A stretch of DNA of 51,372 bases. Source: Streptomyces sp. NRRL S-118. Lineage in GTDB: Bacteria; Actinomycetota; Actinomycetes; Streptomycetales; Streptomycetaceae. Under the pieces are notes generated by a model, which did not search any database, had not been told where the DNA came from, and was given only the letters and a program-made list of their open reading frames with translations. The translations under genes and the position numbers were made by a program. Positions 26,922 through 34,770 of this stretch are shown piece by piece (the stretch's first letter is position 1; each line of letters starts with the position of its first letter). Location of the stretch: positions 1-51,372 of the forward strand of contig NZ_KL591021.1 of the NCBI RefSeq assembly GCF_000716335.1, in the 5' to 3' direction.

Positions 26922-28106
26922 GTGGAACCGTCCGCCCAGGGGTGGCCTCCGCCCCAGCAGTACCACCCGGCCTACGGCATGCCCGGACCACCGGGGGCGC
27001 CGGGCCCGCTGCCGCCGGCCGCGCCGGACATCAACGGACTCGCCATCGCGTCCCTCGTCGCCGGCATCCTGTGCTGCCTGCCGCCGCTCGGCATGATCCT
27101 GGGCGCCGCCGCCCTCGTACGGATCCGGAAGAAGGGCGAACGGGGCAAGGGGCTGGCCGTCGCGGGCATGATCATGTCGCTGGTCGGCACGCTCCTGCTG
27201 ACGGCCGGGCTGGCCACCGGCGTCCTGCGCGAGGCGTACGACGGCTTCCGGGAAGCGGCGGACGAGGCGGGACGGACCCGCTCCACCTTCGACCTGCGCA
27301 AGGGGCAGTGCTTCGTCACGCCCGGCGGCGCAGCGGAGGCGGAGACCGCCGACGTCGAGGTCGTCCCGTGCTCCGAGCCGCACGACGGCGAGATCACCGG
27401 CTCCTTCAAGCTCACCGGGCTCGGTGACGGCTGGCCGGGCGACGAGCCCATCGAGGCGGCGGCCGAGGAACGCTGCGCGACCGTCAACCGGCAGTACGCG
27501 ATGGACGTCTGGGCCGTACCGGAGAACGCCTGGCTGTTCTACTACCAGCCCAGCAGGCAGAGCTGGCGGCTCGGCGACCGTACCGTCAGCTGCGCGTTCG
27601 CCGCCGAGAGGGACAAGCTGACCGGGTCGTTGCGCAGCGACGCCGCCGTCCTCGACCCGCACCAGCTCGCCTTCCTGAAGGCCGTGAACCCGATCGACGA
27701 CGTCCTCGCCGACGAGCCGGAGGAGGACGTGGAGGAGGACCTGGCCGCGAACGCGGAGTGGGCGGGCGACGTGGAGAAGGCCCTCGCGGCGTCCGTTTCG
27801 GCGCTCGAGGGGCACACGTGGCCGGCCGCCTCCCGCAAGGGCGTGACGGACCTGGTCGAGGAGCTGGAGGGCGCGCGGGAGCACTGGGCGAAGGCGGCGG
27901 GCGCCGCGGACCCGGAGGTGTTCTGGGAGCACTACGAACCCGGGTACGAAGCCCTGCCGTACGACCTGGGGAGCACGGTCCGCGGCACGCTCGGCCTGTC
28001 GGACACGCCTCCGGACGAGCCGGGCGACCCGGAAGGCGACCCGGAGGACCCCGGTGACGGCGAGGACGGCGGCGCCGGTGCGGAAACGGGAGGGGCCGCC
28101 GTCTGA
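26922..28106 (+). CDS. DUF4190 membrane protein with septum-formation-like extracellular domain
   Basis: 394 residues. A Pro/Gly/Gln-rich cytoplasmic head (1-40) is followed by two membrane segments (NGLAIASLVAGILCCLPPLG and GLAVAGMIMSLVGTLLLTA) joined by a basic loop, the DUF4190 unit. The external part has LRKGQCFVTPGGAA ... VEVVPCSEPHDGEI ... AEERCATVNRQYA ... TVSCAFA, the four-Cys pattern of the septum formation family, then a helical region and an acidic Pro/Gly tail. Role not established. AGGAG 11 nt upstream supports the GTG at 26922. The 285 bp before it hold no other gene; TACCAT near 26857 may be a -10. Confidence 0.82.
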   Translation: MEPSAQGWPPPQQYHPAYGMPGPPGAPGPLPPAAPDINGLAIASLVAGILCCLPPLGMILGAAALVRIRKKGERGKGLAVAGMIMSLVGTLLLTAGLATGVLREAYDGFREAADEAGRTRSTFDLRKGQCFVTPGGAAEAETADVEVVPCSEPHDGEITGSFKLTGLGDGWPGDEPIEAAAEERCATVNRQYAMDVWAVPENAWLFYYQPSRQSWRLGDRTVSCAFAAERDKLTGSLRSDAAVLDPHQLAFLKAVNPIDDVLADEPEEDVEEDLAANAEWAGDVEKALAASVSALEGHTWPAASRKGVTDLVEELEGAREHWAKAAGAADPEVFWEHYEPGYEALPYDLGSTVRGTLGLSDTPPDEPGDPEGDPEDPGDGEDGGAGAETGGAAV

Positions 28107-28119
28107 GCGACGGCGGCCC
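28093..28119. terminator. Hairpin terminator overlapping a stop codon
   Basis: 11-bp perfect arms (28093-28103 and 28109-28119) with a 5-nt loop that contains the TGA of the DUF4190 gene; lies at a convergent junction with the chitinase gene. Confidence 0.7.
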
Positions 28120-28155
28120 GCGCCGCGCGGTGCCGGGTGGTGTGCCGCGGGACGG

Positions 28156-29499
28156 TCAGCGGTGCCCGAGCCCGCGGTCGACGGCGGTGATCAGTTCACC
28201 GTCGGCGGTGTCCCCGTCCAGGGACCAGAACATCGCGCCGCCCAGGCCCCGCGCCCGTACGTACGCCGCCTTGGTGCGCAGCACGCGCGGGTCGTCGTAC
28301 GTCCACAGGGTGGTGCCGTCGAACAGCCAGGCGTGGCCGCCCCGGTGGTCGCGGTGGACCGTGTACGCGCCCGAGTCGGCCAGCTTCTTCAGAGCCTTGT
28401 AGTCCTCGTACCCCTGTGCCCAGGTCGCGGGCGCGGGGCCGGCCGCGGGCTGTCCCATGCCGTCGCCGCCGCCCGTGACGCCCGTCCAGCCCTGGCCGTA
28501 GAAGGGCATGCCGACGACCAGCTTGCGGGCGGGCGCCCCGCGGCGGAGCCAGTCGCGGACGGTCTGCTCCACGCTGAAGTCGTCCCGGGCGCGCAGGGCC
28601 GACTGCTGAGCGGTCCTGCGCTCGCCGGAGACGTGGAAGTCGTATCCCTGGAGGGTGACGAAGTCGAAGTCCCGCATGATCCTGGGCACATCGAAGCCCG
28701 CGTCGATCTTCGCCGGTGCGGTGGGCACGAAGGCGGAGAGCTCGAAGCGCCGCGGGGTGTCCAGGGACCTGCCGTACGCGTCGAGCTGGGTGCGGAACTC
28801 ATGGACCAGGGCGGTGAAGTTCCGCTTGTCCTCGGGGCGGAAGACGGTGTCCGTGTCGCCGGCCGAGCCGGGCCACTCCCAGTCGAGGTCGATGCCGTCG
28901 AAGACCCCGGCGGCGGCTCCGGCGCCGCCGCGCGTACCGTCGACGGGCAGGTCGCCCTTGAGGTAGAGGTCGAGGCAGGAGGCGACGAACGCCCTGCGGG
29001 AGGCCGGGGTGCGGGCCGCGTCCGAGAAGTGCGTGGACCAGCTCCAGCCGCCCAGCGAGATCATCACCTTCAGGTGGGGGTACTTGGCCTTGAGCTCGCG
29101 CAACTGGTTGAAGTTGCCGGCGAGCGGCTGGCTGGGGGTGTCGGCGACGCCGTCCACGGAGCCCGCGGCGTCGAGGGGCCGTCCGTAGTCGGCCCAGGCG
29201 TCGGCCTCGCCGGGGATGTTGCCGGTGAAGCATCTGCCGTCCGGACCGACGTTGCCGAAGGCGTAGTTGACGTGGGTGAGCTTGGCGGCGGCACCGCTGG
29301 TGTCCAGGTCCTTGACCTGGAAGTTCCGCCCGTACACGCCCCATTGGGTGAAGTAGCCGACCCGCTTGTACGACGGGGGGTGCGGGGACGGCGATGACGG
29401 GGACGCGGGTGCGGTCGCGGTGGCGGCCGGGGCGAGGCCGGCCAGCAGGGACAGGGAGCAGGCGGCGATGGCCAGCCGGGACAGGGTGCTTCGGCGCAT
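28156..29499 (-). CDS. Secreted GH18 chitinase
   Basis: 447 residues. Signal peptide about 1-30, a short Ser/Pro linker, then one GH18 barrel from about residue 44 (YKRVGYFTQWGVYGRNF). SLGGWSWSTHFSD (about 148-160) and the catalytic DGIDLDWEW with Asp201, Asp204, Asp206 and Glu208 are intact. The C-terminal barrel strands MPFYGQGW and GAMFWSLDGD are also present. Expected to hydrolyse chitin outside the cell as an endo-acting enzyme. No carbohydrate-binding module. AGGAAC about 8 nt upstream supports the ATG at 29499. The promoter contains a DasR-type site, which fits N-acetylglucosamine control. Confidence 0.95.
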   Translation of the reverse strand: MRRSTLSRLAIAACSLSLLAGLAPAATATAPASPSSPSPHPPSYKRVGYFTQWGVYGRNFQVKDLDTSGAAAKLTHVNYAFGNVGPDGRCFTGNIPGEADAWADYGRPLDAAGSVDGVADTPSQPLAGNFNQLRELKAKYPHLKVMISLGGWSWSTHFSDAARTPASRRAFVASCLDLYLKGDLPVDGTRGGAGAAAGVFDGIDLDWEWPGSAGDTDTVFRPEDKRNFTALVHEFRTQLDAYGRSLDTPRRFELSAFVPTAPAKIDAGFDVPRIMRDFDFVTLQGYDFHVSGERRTAQQSALRARDDFSVEQTVRDWLRRGAPARKLVVGMPFYGQGWTGVTGGGDGMGQPAAGPAPATWAQGYEDYKALKKLADSGAYTVHRDHRGGHAWLFDGTTLWTYDDPRVLRTKAAYVRARGLGGAMFWSLDGDTADGELITAVDRGLGHR

Positions 29500-29561
29500 G
29501 AGGCTCGTTCCTGTGCGTGAGGCGTGACGGGTCGGGGAGCCGTGCTGGTTGTGCCGCCAGG

Positions 29562-29590
29562 AACGTATTGGTCTGGACCATTGTGGTCAA
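29562..29590 (-). promoter_or_regulatory. Chitinase promoter with a DasR-type operator (dre) in its spacer
   Basis: Minus strand: TTGACC (29585-29590), 17 nt, TACGTT (29562-29567). The spacer holds AATGGTCCAGACCAAT (29567-29582), very close to the dre consensus ACTGGTCTAGACCAGT. A repressor bound there would block RNA polymerase directly. Confidence 0.75.
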
Positions 29591-29729
29591 GGGGGTGACG
29601 GAGTGGGGTGAGGGAAAGCGGTGGGAGCGGTGCGGCGCGGCGGCGAAATCGGCGTCCGTGCCCGAGTGGAAGGGCGGGCAACCGGCCGTCATCACTTCGA
29701 GTGAAACTCTGGCCCATACTTGCGGCGCT

Positions 29730-29742
29730 CAACCGTCGGTTG
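29730..29742. promoter_or_regulatory. 13-bp palindrome upstream of the GntR gene
   Basis: CAACCG-T-CGGTTG, 40 bp before the GntR start, in the divergent region. Candidate autoregulatory site; GntR proteins commonly bind palindromes of this size. Confidence 0.35.
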
Positions 29743-29781
29743 CCACGCTGTAGCTGTCTGTCAACCTGATGGGAGTGGCCC

Positions 29782-30534
29782 GTGACCTTCGGTGAGCAGC
29801 CCGCCTATTTGCGCGTTGCGAGCGATCTCAGGAAGAAGATCGTCAACGGCTCGCTGCCGCCGCACACCCGGCTCCCGTCGCAGGCCCGCATCCGCGAGGA
29901 GTACGGGGTCTCGGACACGGTCGCCCTGGAGGCCCGCAAGGTCCTGATGGCCGAGGGGCTGGTCGAAGGCCGCTCGGGATCGGGCACCTATGTGCGGGAG
30001 CGGCCGGTGCCCCGCCGCATCGCCCGCTCCGGCTACCGCCCGCCCGCCGGTGCGAGCCCCTTCCGCCAGGAGCAGGCGGACGGGGAGGTGCGGGGCACGT
30101 GGGAGTCCAGCAGTGAGCAGGAGCGGGCCGGCGCCGCGATCGCCGAGCGGCTCGGCATCGGCGCCGGGGACCGGGTGATGCGGACGCGCTACGTCTTCCG
30201 GGAGGGCGGCGAGGCGATGATGATCTCCACCTCCTGGGAGCCGCTCGCCATCACCGGGCGTACCCCCGTGATGCTCCCGGAGGAGGGGCCGCTGGGCGGC
30301 TGCGGGGTCGTGGAGCGGATGGCGGCGATCGACGTCGTCGTGGACAACGTGGTGGAGGAGGTCGGCGCGCGGCCGGGTCTCGCGGAGGAGCTGCTGACGC
30401 TCGGGGGTGTGCCGGGGCACGTGGTGATCGTGGTGGAGCGGACGTACTTCGCCTCCGGGCGGGCCGTGGAGACGGCCGATGTGGTGGTCCCGGCGGACCG
30501 CTACCGGCTCACCTACCATCTGCCGGTGCGGTGA
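29782..30534 (+). CDS. GntR-family regulator with UTRA-like effector domain
   Basis: 250 residues. Winged helix at about 8-75: YLRVASDLRKKIVNGSLPPH, LPSQARIREEYGVS and GLVEGRSGSGTYV. The effector domain from about residue 105 has the UTRA/HutC layout (RVMRTRYVFREGGEAMMIS, VERTYFASGRAVETADVVVP). The ligand is not evident. GGGAG 7 nt upstream supports the GTG at 29782. It diverges from the chitinase gene; CAACCGTCGGTTG at 29730-29742, a perfect odd palindrome upstream, may be its own operator. Confidence 0.9.
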   Translation: MTFGEQPAYLRVASDLRKKIVNGSLPPHTRLPSQARIREEYGVSDTVALEARKVLMAEGLVEGRSGSGTYVRERPVPRRIARSGYRPPAGASPFRQEQADGEVRGTWESSSEQERAGAAIAERLGIGAGDRVMRTRYVFREGGEAMMISTSWEPLAITGRTPVMLPEEGPLGGCGVVERMAAIDVVVDNVVEEVGARPGLAEELLTLGGVPGHVVIVVERTYFASGRAVETADVVVPADRYRLTYHLPVR

Positions 30535-30558
30535 GCCGACGACTTCCCGGCTCCACGC

Positions 30559-30592
30559 AAGGGGCGCGCTCGGCCGAGTGCGCCCCCTTTTT
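30559..30592 (+). terminator. Intrinsic terminator of the GntR gene
   Basis: Two halves GGGGCGCGCTCGGC and GCCGAGTGCGCCCC form a near-perfect stem, followed by a run of five T. One of the few T-tailed terminators in the window. Confidence 0.85.
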
Positions 30593-30660
30593 GCCCCCGG
30601 TTACTGGCCGGAAGCTTATCTCTTCGTGAAAACACGTATCCGCTCCGTGAAGGTCAGGCG

Positions 30661-30666
30661 TAGGCT
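30661..30666 (+). promoter_or_regulatory. -10 element of a leaderless promoter (TTA upstream ORF)
   Basis: TAGGCT followed by 7 nt and the ATG at 30674. No clear -35 element. Confidence 0.5.
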
Positions 30667-30673
30667 CAGGCAT

Positions 30674-30739
30674 ATGCAGTCTGCGGTTTCCTCGGGATCC
30701 TTAGAGAAGTGCACTCAGGAGGGGGGAGAGGTGCGATGA
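30674..30739 (+). CDS. 21-codon upstream ORF with a TTA codon, coupled to the SPOR-like gene
   Basis: Reads MQSAVSSGSLEKCTQEGGEV plus a final Arg. The ATG at 30674 sits 7 nt after TAGGCT, and the TGA at 30737-30739 overlaps the next gene's ATG as ATGA. Codon 10 is TTA (30701-30703), the rare bldA-dependent leucine codon. The downstream Shine-Dalgarno sequence lies inside its last codons. The peptide has no domain. The arrangement suggests a regulatory leader peptide rather than a functional product, by inference; the ORF is short enough that chance is possible. Confidence 0.45.
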   Translation: MQSAVSSGSLEKCTQEGGEVR

Positions 30740-30915
30740 GCGACAGCGGTGCGGTACTCCCCTGGCTGGTCATTCGCCAGGACGACAACGGCAACCACTA
30801 CCGGGTGGGCAGGTACGCCACCCGCGACGAGGCGCAGAAGATGGCCGACAGCCTCGACTCCCGCGGGCACGAGCAGCGCTACTGGGTCGAACGCATCGGT
30901 CAGACCGCGAGCTGA
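30736..30915 (+). CDS. Small SPOR-domain-like protein
   Basis: 59 residues: LPWLVIRQDDNGNHYRVGRY, then ATRDEAQKMADSLDSRGHEQ and RYWVERIG. The strand-helix-strand layout and sequence resemble the half-SPOR-like small proteins of Streptomyces; a full SPOR domain would bind denuded peptidoglycan, but this protein lacks a signal peptide, so that role is doubtful. GGGGAGAGG 4 nt upstream supports the ATG at 30736. Start overlaps the end of the TTA-containing upstream ORF. Confidence 0.82.
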   Translation: MSDSGAVLPWLVIRQDDNGNHYRVGRYATRDEAQKMADSLDSRGHEQRYWVERIGQTAS

Positions 30916-30947
30916 GGCCCCGCGCGGTGCCCCCGGTCGCCACCGGT

Positions 30948-30953
30948 TACGCT
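30948..30953 (+). promoter_or_regulatory. -10 element of a leaderless promoter (Nudix gene)
   Basis: TACGCT followed by 7 nt and the ATG at 30961. Confidence 0.5.
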
Positions 30954-30960
30954 CCGGCGC

Positions 30961-31365
30961 ATGACGGATCGCGTGGTGGTGGCCGGGGCCGTGCTCGACG
31001 GGGGGCGGCTGCTGGCCGCGCGTCGCAGCGCCCCTCCGGCGCTGGCGGGCCGCTGGGAGCTGCCCGGCGGCAAGCTGGAACCGGGGGAGACGGCGCCGGA
31101 GGCGCTGGTGCGCGAACTGCGCGAGGAGCTGGGCGTCGAGATCGAGCCCGGCGAGCGGATCCCCGGCGAATGGCCCCTGGCGCCCGGTTACGTCCTCCAC
31201 GTCTGGACGGCCCGGCTGCTGTCGGGTGAACCGCGGCCCCTCCAGGACCATGACGAGCTGCGCTGGCTGGCCCGTCGTGAATTGGACAGTGTCGACTGGC
31301 TGGATCAGGACCGTCCGGCCGTCTCCCGCGCGGCCCGCCACCTCCCGGCCGCGCCGTCGGCCTGA
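30961..31365 (+). CDS. Nudix hydrolase, MutT/CTP-pyrophosphohydrolase type
   Basis: 134 residues, the size of MutT. The Nudix box runs from about residue 37 to 59, with G-x5-E, then RELREELG, so all metal-binding residues are present. Before it comes GRWELPGGKLEPGE. The N-terminal VVVAGAVLDGGRLLAARRS and the C-terminal DELRWLARREL are typical of MutT-like enzymes that clean oxidised or non-canonical nucleoside triphosphates. Own leaderless-type promoter 45 nt after the SPOR-like gene. Confidence 0.92.
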   Translation: MTDRVVVAGAVLDGGRLLAARRSAPPALAGRWELPGGKLEPGETAPEALVRELREELGVEIEPGERIPGEWPLAPGYVLHVWTARLLSGEPRPLQDHDELRWLARRELDSVDWLDQDRPAVSRAARHLPAAPSA

Positions 31366-31550
31366 CCTCGCGCCACGGCGGCGGGAGCCGGGCACCCGTC
31401 GACGGGGAGCGGCCGGAGGAGGGCGTGCGGGAGGTGCGTGTACGCCGTTCGTGCCACCGTGCGACCGGGGTGGCGATAGGGCGTCCTCAATATCGGGTAT
31501 GTGCCGATTAACCCCCCGAAAAGGGACATGGGTCTGCCTGGGTCCGGGAA

Positions 31551-31997
31551 GTGGTCGGCGTGATCGAGACCGAAGGCGAGTGTGCCGAGTGGACCTTCCC
31601 GGCTGAGCTCGACACCGTACGCTCCGCCCGTCATGTCGTCCGCGAGACCCTCCTCGCCTGGGACCTGGACGCGGCGCTCGCCGATGTGACGGTCCTGCTG
31701 GTCAGCGAGCTGGTGACCAATTCCATGCGGTACACCGCCGGCCCCATCGGGCTCCGGCTGAGCCTGCGGCCCGGGGACGACGGGCCCGGCAGGCCCGACC
31801 CGGTGTTCCCGCCGCCGCCCGCCCTCATGGTGGAGGTCTCCGATCCGCTTCCGGATCCGCCGCTGGAGCGCCCCGCCGGACCGGATGACGAAGGGGGTCG
31901 CGGGCTCCAGCTCGTGGCCTGTTCCGCGCGCCGCTGGGGGACCCGTAAAGGCCGCGCGGGGAAGACCGTGTGGTTCGAGCTGGCTCTGCCTGGTTAG
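31551..31997 (+). CDS. RsbW/SpoIIAB-like ATP-binding anti-sigma-type kinase
   Basis: 148 residues. HATPase_c fold of the GHKL family: N box LLVSELVTNSMRYT, G1 region VEVSDPLPDPP, G2 region DEGGRGLQLVACSARRWG and an end KTVWFELALPG. Such stand-alone proteins in Streptomyces phosphorylate anti-sigma antagonists or bind sigma factors. A Pro-rich insertion (about residues 75-95) is unusual. Its C terminus is closely parallel to that of the next gene (KTVWFDLPLP), so the two probably act on related partners. GTG 31551 used; GTG 31560 with GGAAGTGG upstream is an alternative. Confidence 0.87.
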   Translation: MVGVIETEGECAEWTFPAELDTVRSARHVVRETLLAWDLDAALADVTVLLVSELVTNSMRYTAGPIGLRLSLRPGDDGPGRPDPVFPPPPALMVEVSDPLPDPPLERPAGPDDEGGRGLQLVACSARRWGTRKGRAGKTVWFELALPG

Positions 31998-32146
31998 AAG
32001 AGTGAAGGGACAACGATCACTTTTTGGGCCAGGCTCAAAACGACCGAGACCACCCTGTGATCGTGAACGGCGTGCCGACGGGGGCCGTAGTGCTGAATAC
32101 TGCGGGAATGGCCGGTCCGGTGCGGTGAGCTGGAGGGGACGGTCGC

Positions 32147-34681
32147 GTGAGCGAGATACCTGAGACGGTCAGCGGCGTCATGTGGCAGAGCAACCCGCCT
32201 GGCTCGATCTACGACTACATCAGAGTCGCCTCCTTCTCGATGGGCCCCGACGGGCTCGTCGATCAGTGGAGCGCGCGCGCCACCGAGCTGTTCGGCATCC
32301 CGGCGAACGAGGTCAAGGGCAAGGACCCGGTCGAGGCGTTCATGCCCCCCGACCTGCGCCCGCGTGGCCACCGCAAGGTCGCCGAGATCCTCGACGGCCG
32401 GGAGTGGACGGGCCTCGTCCCCTTCCGGGCTCCCGGCGAGAGCAGCACGCGCGGCATCGCCGAGCTGTACGTGATGCCCAGCGAGACGGCGGACGGGGAG
32501 CGCGGCGCGTCCTGCATCGTCGTCGACGTACGCGCCCTGCGGCGGATCGAGACCGATCTCGCCGCTTCGCAGGCGATTTTCGGTCAATCTCCGTTCGGCT
32601 TCCTCCTCTTCGGTACGGATCTGACGGTCCAGCGGGCCAACCGGCGTTTCGCCACCGTCTTCGGTGGCTCCGTCGACGAGCACCGGGGCCGTACCGTCCA
32701 CGACTACCTCTCGCGCCCCGAGGCGGAACGGATGACCGCCGCGCTCGAACGGGTGCTCCGCACGGGCGAGGCCGTCACCGACCTCCAGCTGACCGGCTCG
32801 GTGCCCGGCAGCAGCGAGCGCCGCCACTGGTCGGTCAACCTCTACCGGGTGCACAGCGGCTCCGGCCGCCCCGTCGGCGTCGCCGGGGTCGGCACCGACG
32901 TCACCCGCCGCCACATCGCGGCCCGCGAGGCGGCCAGCGCCCGGCGCAACCTCGCCATCCTGAACGAAGCCAGCGCCCGGATCGGCAACAGCCTCGACCT
33001 GGAGACCACCGCGCGCGAGCTCCTCGACGTCGCGGTCCCCGGCTTCTGCGACCTCGCGTCCGTCGACCTCTACCAGGGGCTGCTCACCGGCGACGAGGCC
33101 CCGCCGGGCCGGGCCACCGACGGCGGTGCCGAACTGCGCCGCGTCGCCTTCGCCAGCGCCGTCTCCGACACCCCGCTCATGAACCCGAGCGTGAACCCCG
33201 GCCGCACGCCCGGCTGCTGCGACACCGTGCCGATCGACGTCGGCGCCGTCCACCGCTACCCCTTCAACTCGCCCTGCGCCGGCGCCCTGCGCACCGGCCG
33301 CCTGCAGAGCCTGCCGGGCGCCGACGGCAGCCTCGTCCAGTCGACGCTCGTCGTCCCGATGGTGGCGCACGACACCGTCGTCGGACTGGTGCAGTTCTCC
33401 CGCACCAAGGGCAGCGAGCCCTTCGGTGAACGGGACCGGGCGCTCGCCGTGGAGCTCGCCGCGCGCGCCGCCGTCTGCATCGACAACGCGCGCCTCTACC
33501 GCCGCGAGCACGAGCGGGCGCTGATCCTCCAGCGCAGTCTGCTGCCGCCCGGCGACCCGGAGGCGGCCGGCCTCGACATCGCCTGCCGCTACCTGCCGGG
33601 CAACACCGCCACCGAGGTGGGCGGCGACTGGTTCGACGTCATCGAACTGCCCGGGCACCGCACCGCGCTCGTCGTCGGCGACGTCATGGGACGGGGGCTG
33701 CGGGCCGCCGTCGCCATGGGGGAGCTGCGCACCGCCGTACGCACCCTCGCGCAACTGGACCTGGAACCCGCGGAGGTCCTGTCGCACCTCGACGAGATCG
33801 CCCGCGGCCTCGGTACCGCCGGCAGTCCCGGCCGGTCGGCCCGCGGACCCGAGCGCTCCGAGGTCTACCTCGCCACCTGCGTGTACGCCGTGTACGACGC
33901 CGTCACCCGGCGCTGCACCTTCGCCAACGCCGGCCACCTGCCGCCCGTCCTCGTCGAGCCCGGCGAGGAGGCGCTCCTGCTCGACGTGCCGCCGGGCATG
34001 CCCCTCGGGGTCGGCGGCGAGCCCTTCGAGGAGGTCGAGATCGAGCTCCCCGAGGGCGCGCTGCTCGCCCTCTACACCGATGGCCTCGTCGAATCCCGCG
34101 ACCATCCCCTCGACGAGGGCCTGCAAGCCTTCCGCAGCGTGCTGACCGACCCGGCGCGGCCCCTCGAGGACGTCTGCGACCACGTCCTCAACACCCTCGA
34201 CACCCGCCACGGCGAGGACGACATCGCCCTGCTCATGGCGCGCATCCAGGGACTGCCCGCCGAGGCGGTCGGCGACTGGCGCCTGCCACGCGAGCCCCGC
34301 TCCGTGGGCCGCGCCCGGGAACTGGCCCGCGCCCAGCTGACCACCTGGGAGCTCGACCCGCTCATCGACACCGTGGAGCTCCTCGTCAGCGAGCTGGTCA
34401 CCAACGCCCTGCGGTACGGCGAGGGCGAGATCCGCCTCCGCCTGCTGCGCGACCGCACCCTCGTCTGCGAGGTGTGGGACGCGGGCCTGGTCCAGCCCCG
34501 CCGCCGGCGGGCCCGCGACACCGACGAGGGCGGCCGCGGCCTCCAGCTCGTCGGCCTGCTCAGCACCGCCTGGGGCTCACGCCGCACACCGCGCGGCAAG
34601 ACCGTCTGGTTCGACCTGCCGCTCCCGTCGGACTCCGCCCCGTCGGAGCCGACCGTCGACCAGCTCCTGAGCATGTTCTGA
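32147..34681 (+). CDS. SpoIIE-type PP2C phosphatase with PAS, PAS, GAF and HATPase domains
   Basis: 844 residues, no membrane segment. PAS 1 about 20-135, PAS 2 about 140-262 (QSPFGFLLFGTDLTVQRANRR), GAF about 275-445, and SpoIIE/RsbU PP2C about 480-690 with EVGGDWFDV, GDVMGRGLRAAVAM, FANAGHLPPVL and LYTDGLVESR (metal-binding Asp residues present). A C-terminal HATPase about 715-830 has LLVSELVTNALRYGEG and DEGGRGLQLVGLLS. It joins a serine phosphatase and an RsbW-like kinase in one chain, so it could both dephosphorylate and phosphorylate an anti-sigma antagonist in response to a signal sensed by PAS/GAF. GGAGGGG 8 nt upstream sets the GTG at 32147. Confidence 0.94.
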   Translation: MSEIPETVSGVMWQSNPPGSIYDYIRVASFSMGPDGLVDQWSARATELFGIPANEVKGKDPVEAFMPPDLRPRGHRKVAEILDGREWTGLVPFRAPGESSTRGIAELYVMPSETADGERGASCIVVDVRALRRIETDLAASQAIFGQSPFGFLLFGTDLTVQRANRRFATVFGGSVDEHRGRTVHDYLSRPEAERMTAALERVLRTGEAVTDLQLTGSVPGSSERRHWSVNLYRVHSGSGRPVGVAGVGTDVTRRHIAAREAASARRNLAILNEASARIGNSLDLETTARELLDVAVPGFCDLASVDLYQGLLTGDEAPPGRATDGGAELRRVAFASAVSDTPLMNPSVNPGRTPGCCDTVPIDVGAVHRYPFNSPCAGALRTGRLQSLPGADGSLVQSTLVVPMVAHDTVVGLVQFSRTKGSEPFGERDRALAVELAARAAVCIDNARLYRREHERALILQRSLLPPGDPEAAGLDIACRYLPGNTATEVGGDWFDVIELPGHRTALVVGDVMGRGLRAAVAMGELRTAVRTLAQLDLEPAEVLSHLDEIARGLGTAGSPGRSARGPERSEVYLATCVYAVYDAVTRRCTFANAGHLPPVLVEPGEEALLLDVPPGMPLGVGGEPFEEVEIELPEGALLALYTDGLVESRDHPLDEGLQAFRSVLTDPARPLEDVCDHVLNTLDTRHGEDDIALLMARIQGLPAEAVGDWRLPREPRSVGRARELARAQLTTWELDPLIDTVELLVSELVTNALRYGEGEIRLRLLRDRTLVCEVWDAGLVQPRRRRARDTDEGGRGLQLVGLLSTAWGSRRTPRGKTVWFDLPLPSDSAPSEPTVDQLLSMF

Positions 34682-34751
34682 CCGCCGGCGGCGGGAGGCC
34701 ACCGCCGGGCGGGGAGAGGCGGCCGGAACCGGCCGGTGCGTCGCCGCGTCG

Positions 34752-34770
34752 CCCGGGCACCGCGCCCGGG
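34752..34770. terminator. Short hairpin at the convergent SpoIIE-type/pspA junction
   Basis: CCCGGGC and GCCCGGG arms with a 5-nt loop, directly before the pspA stop codon; weak but well placed. Confidence 0.4.

Noticed and set aside
32014..32062. CGATCAC/GTGATCG inverted repeat upstream of the SpoIIE-type gene
   Set aside because: Arms of only 7 bp, widely separated and without a recognised regulator consensus.
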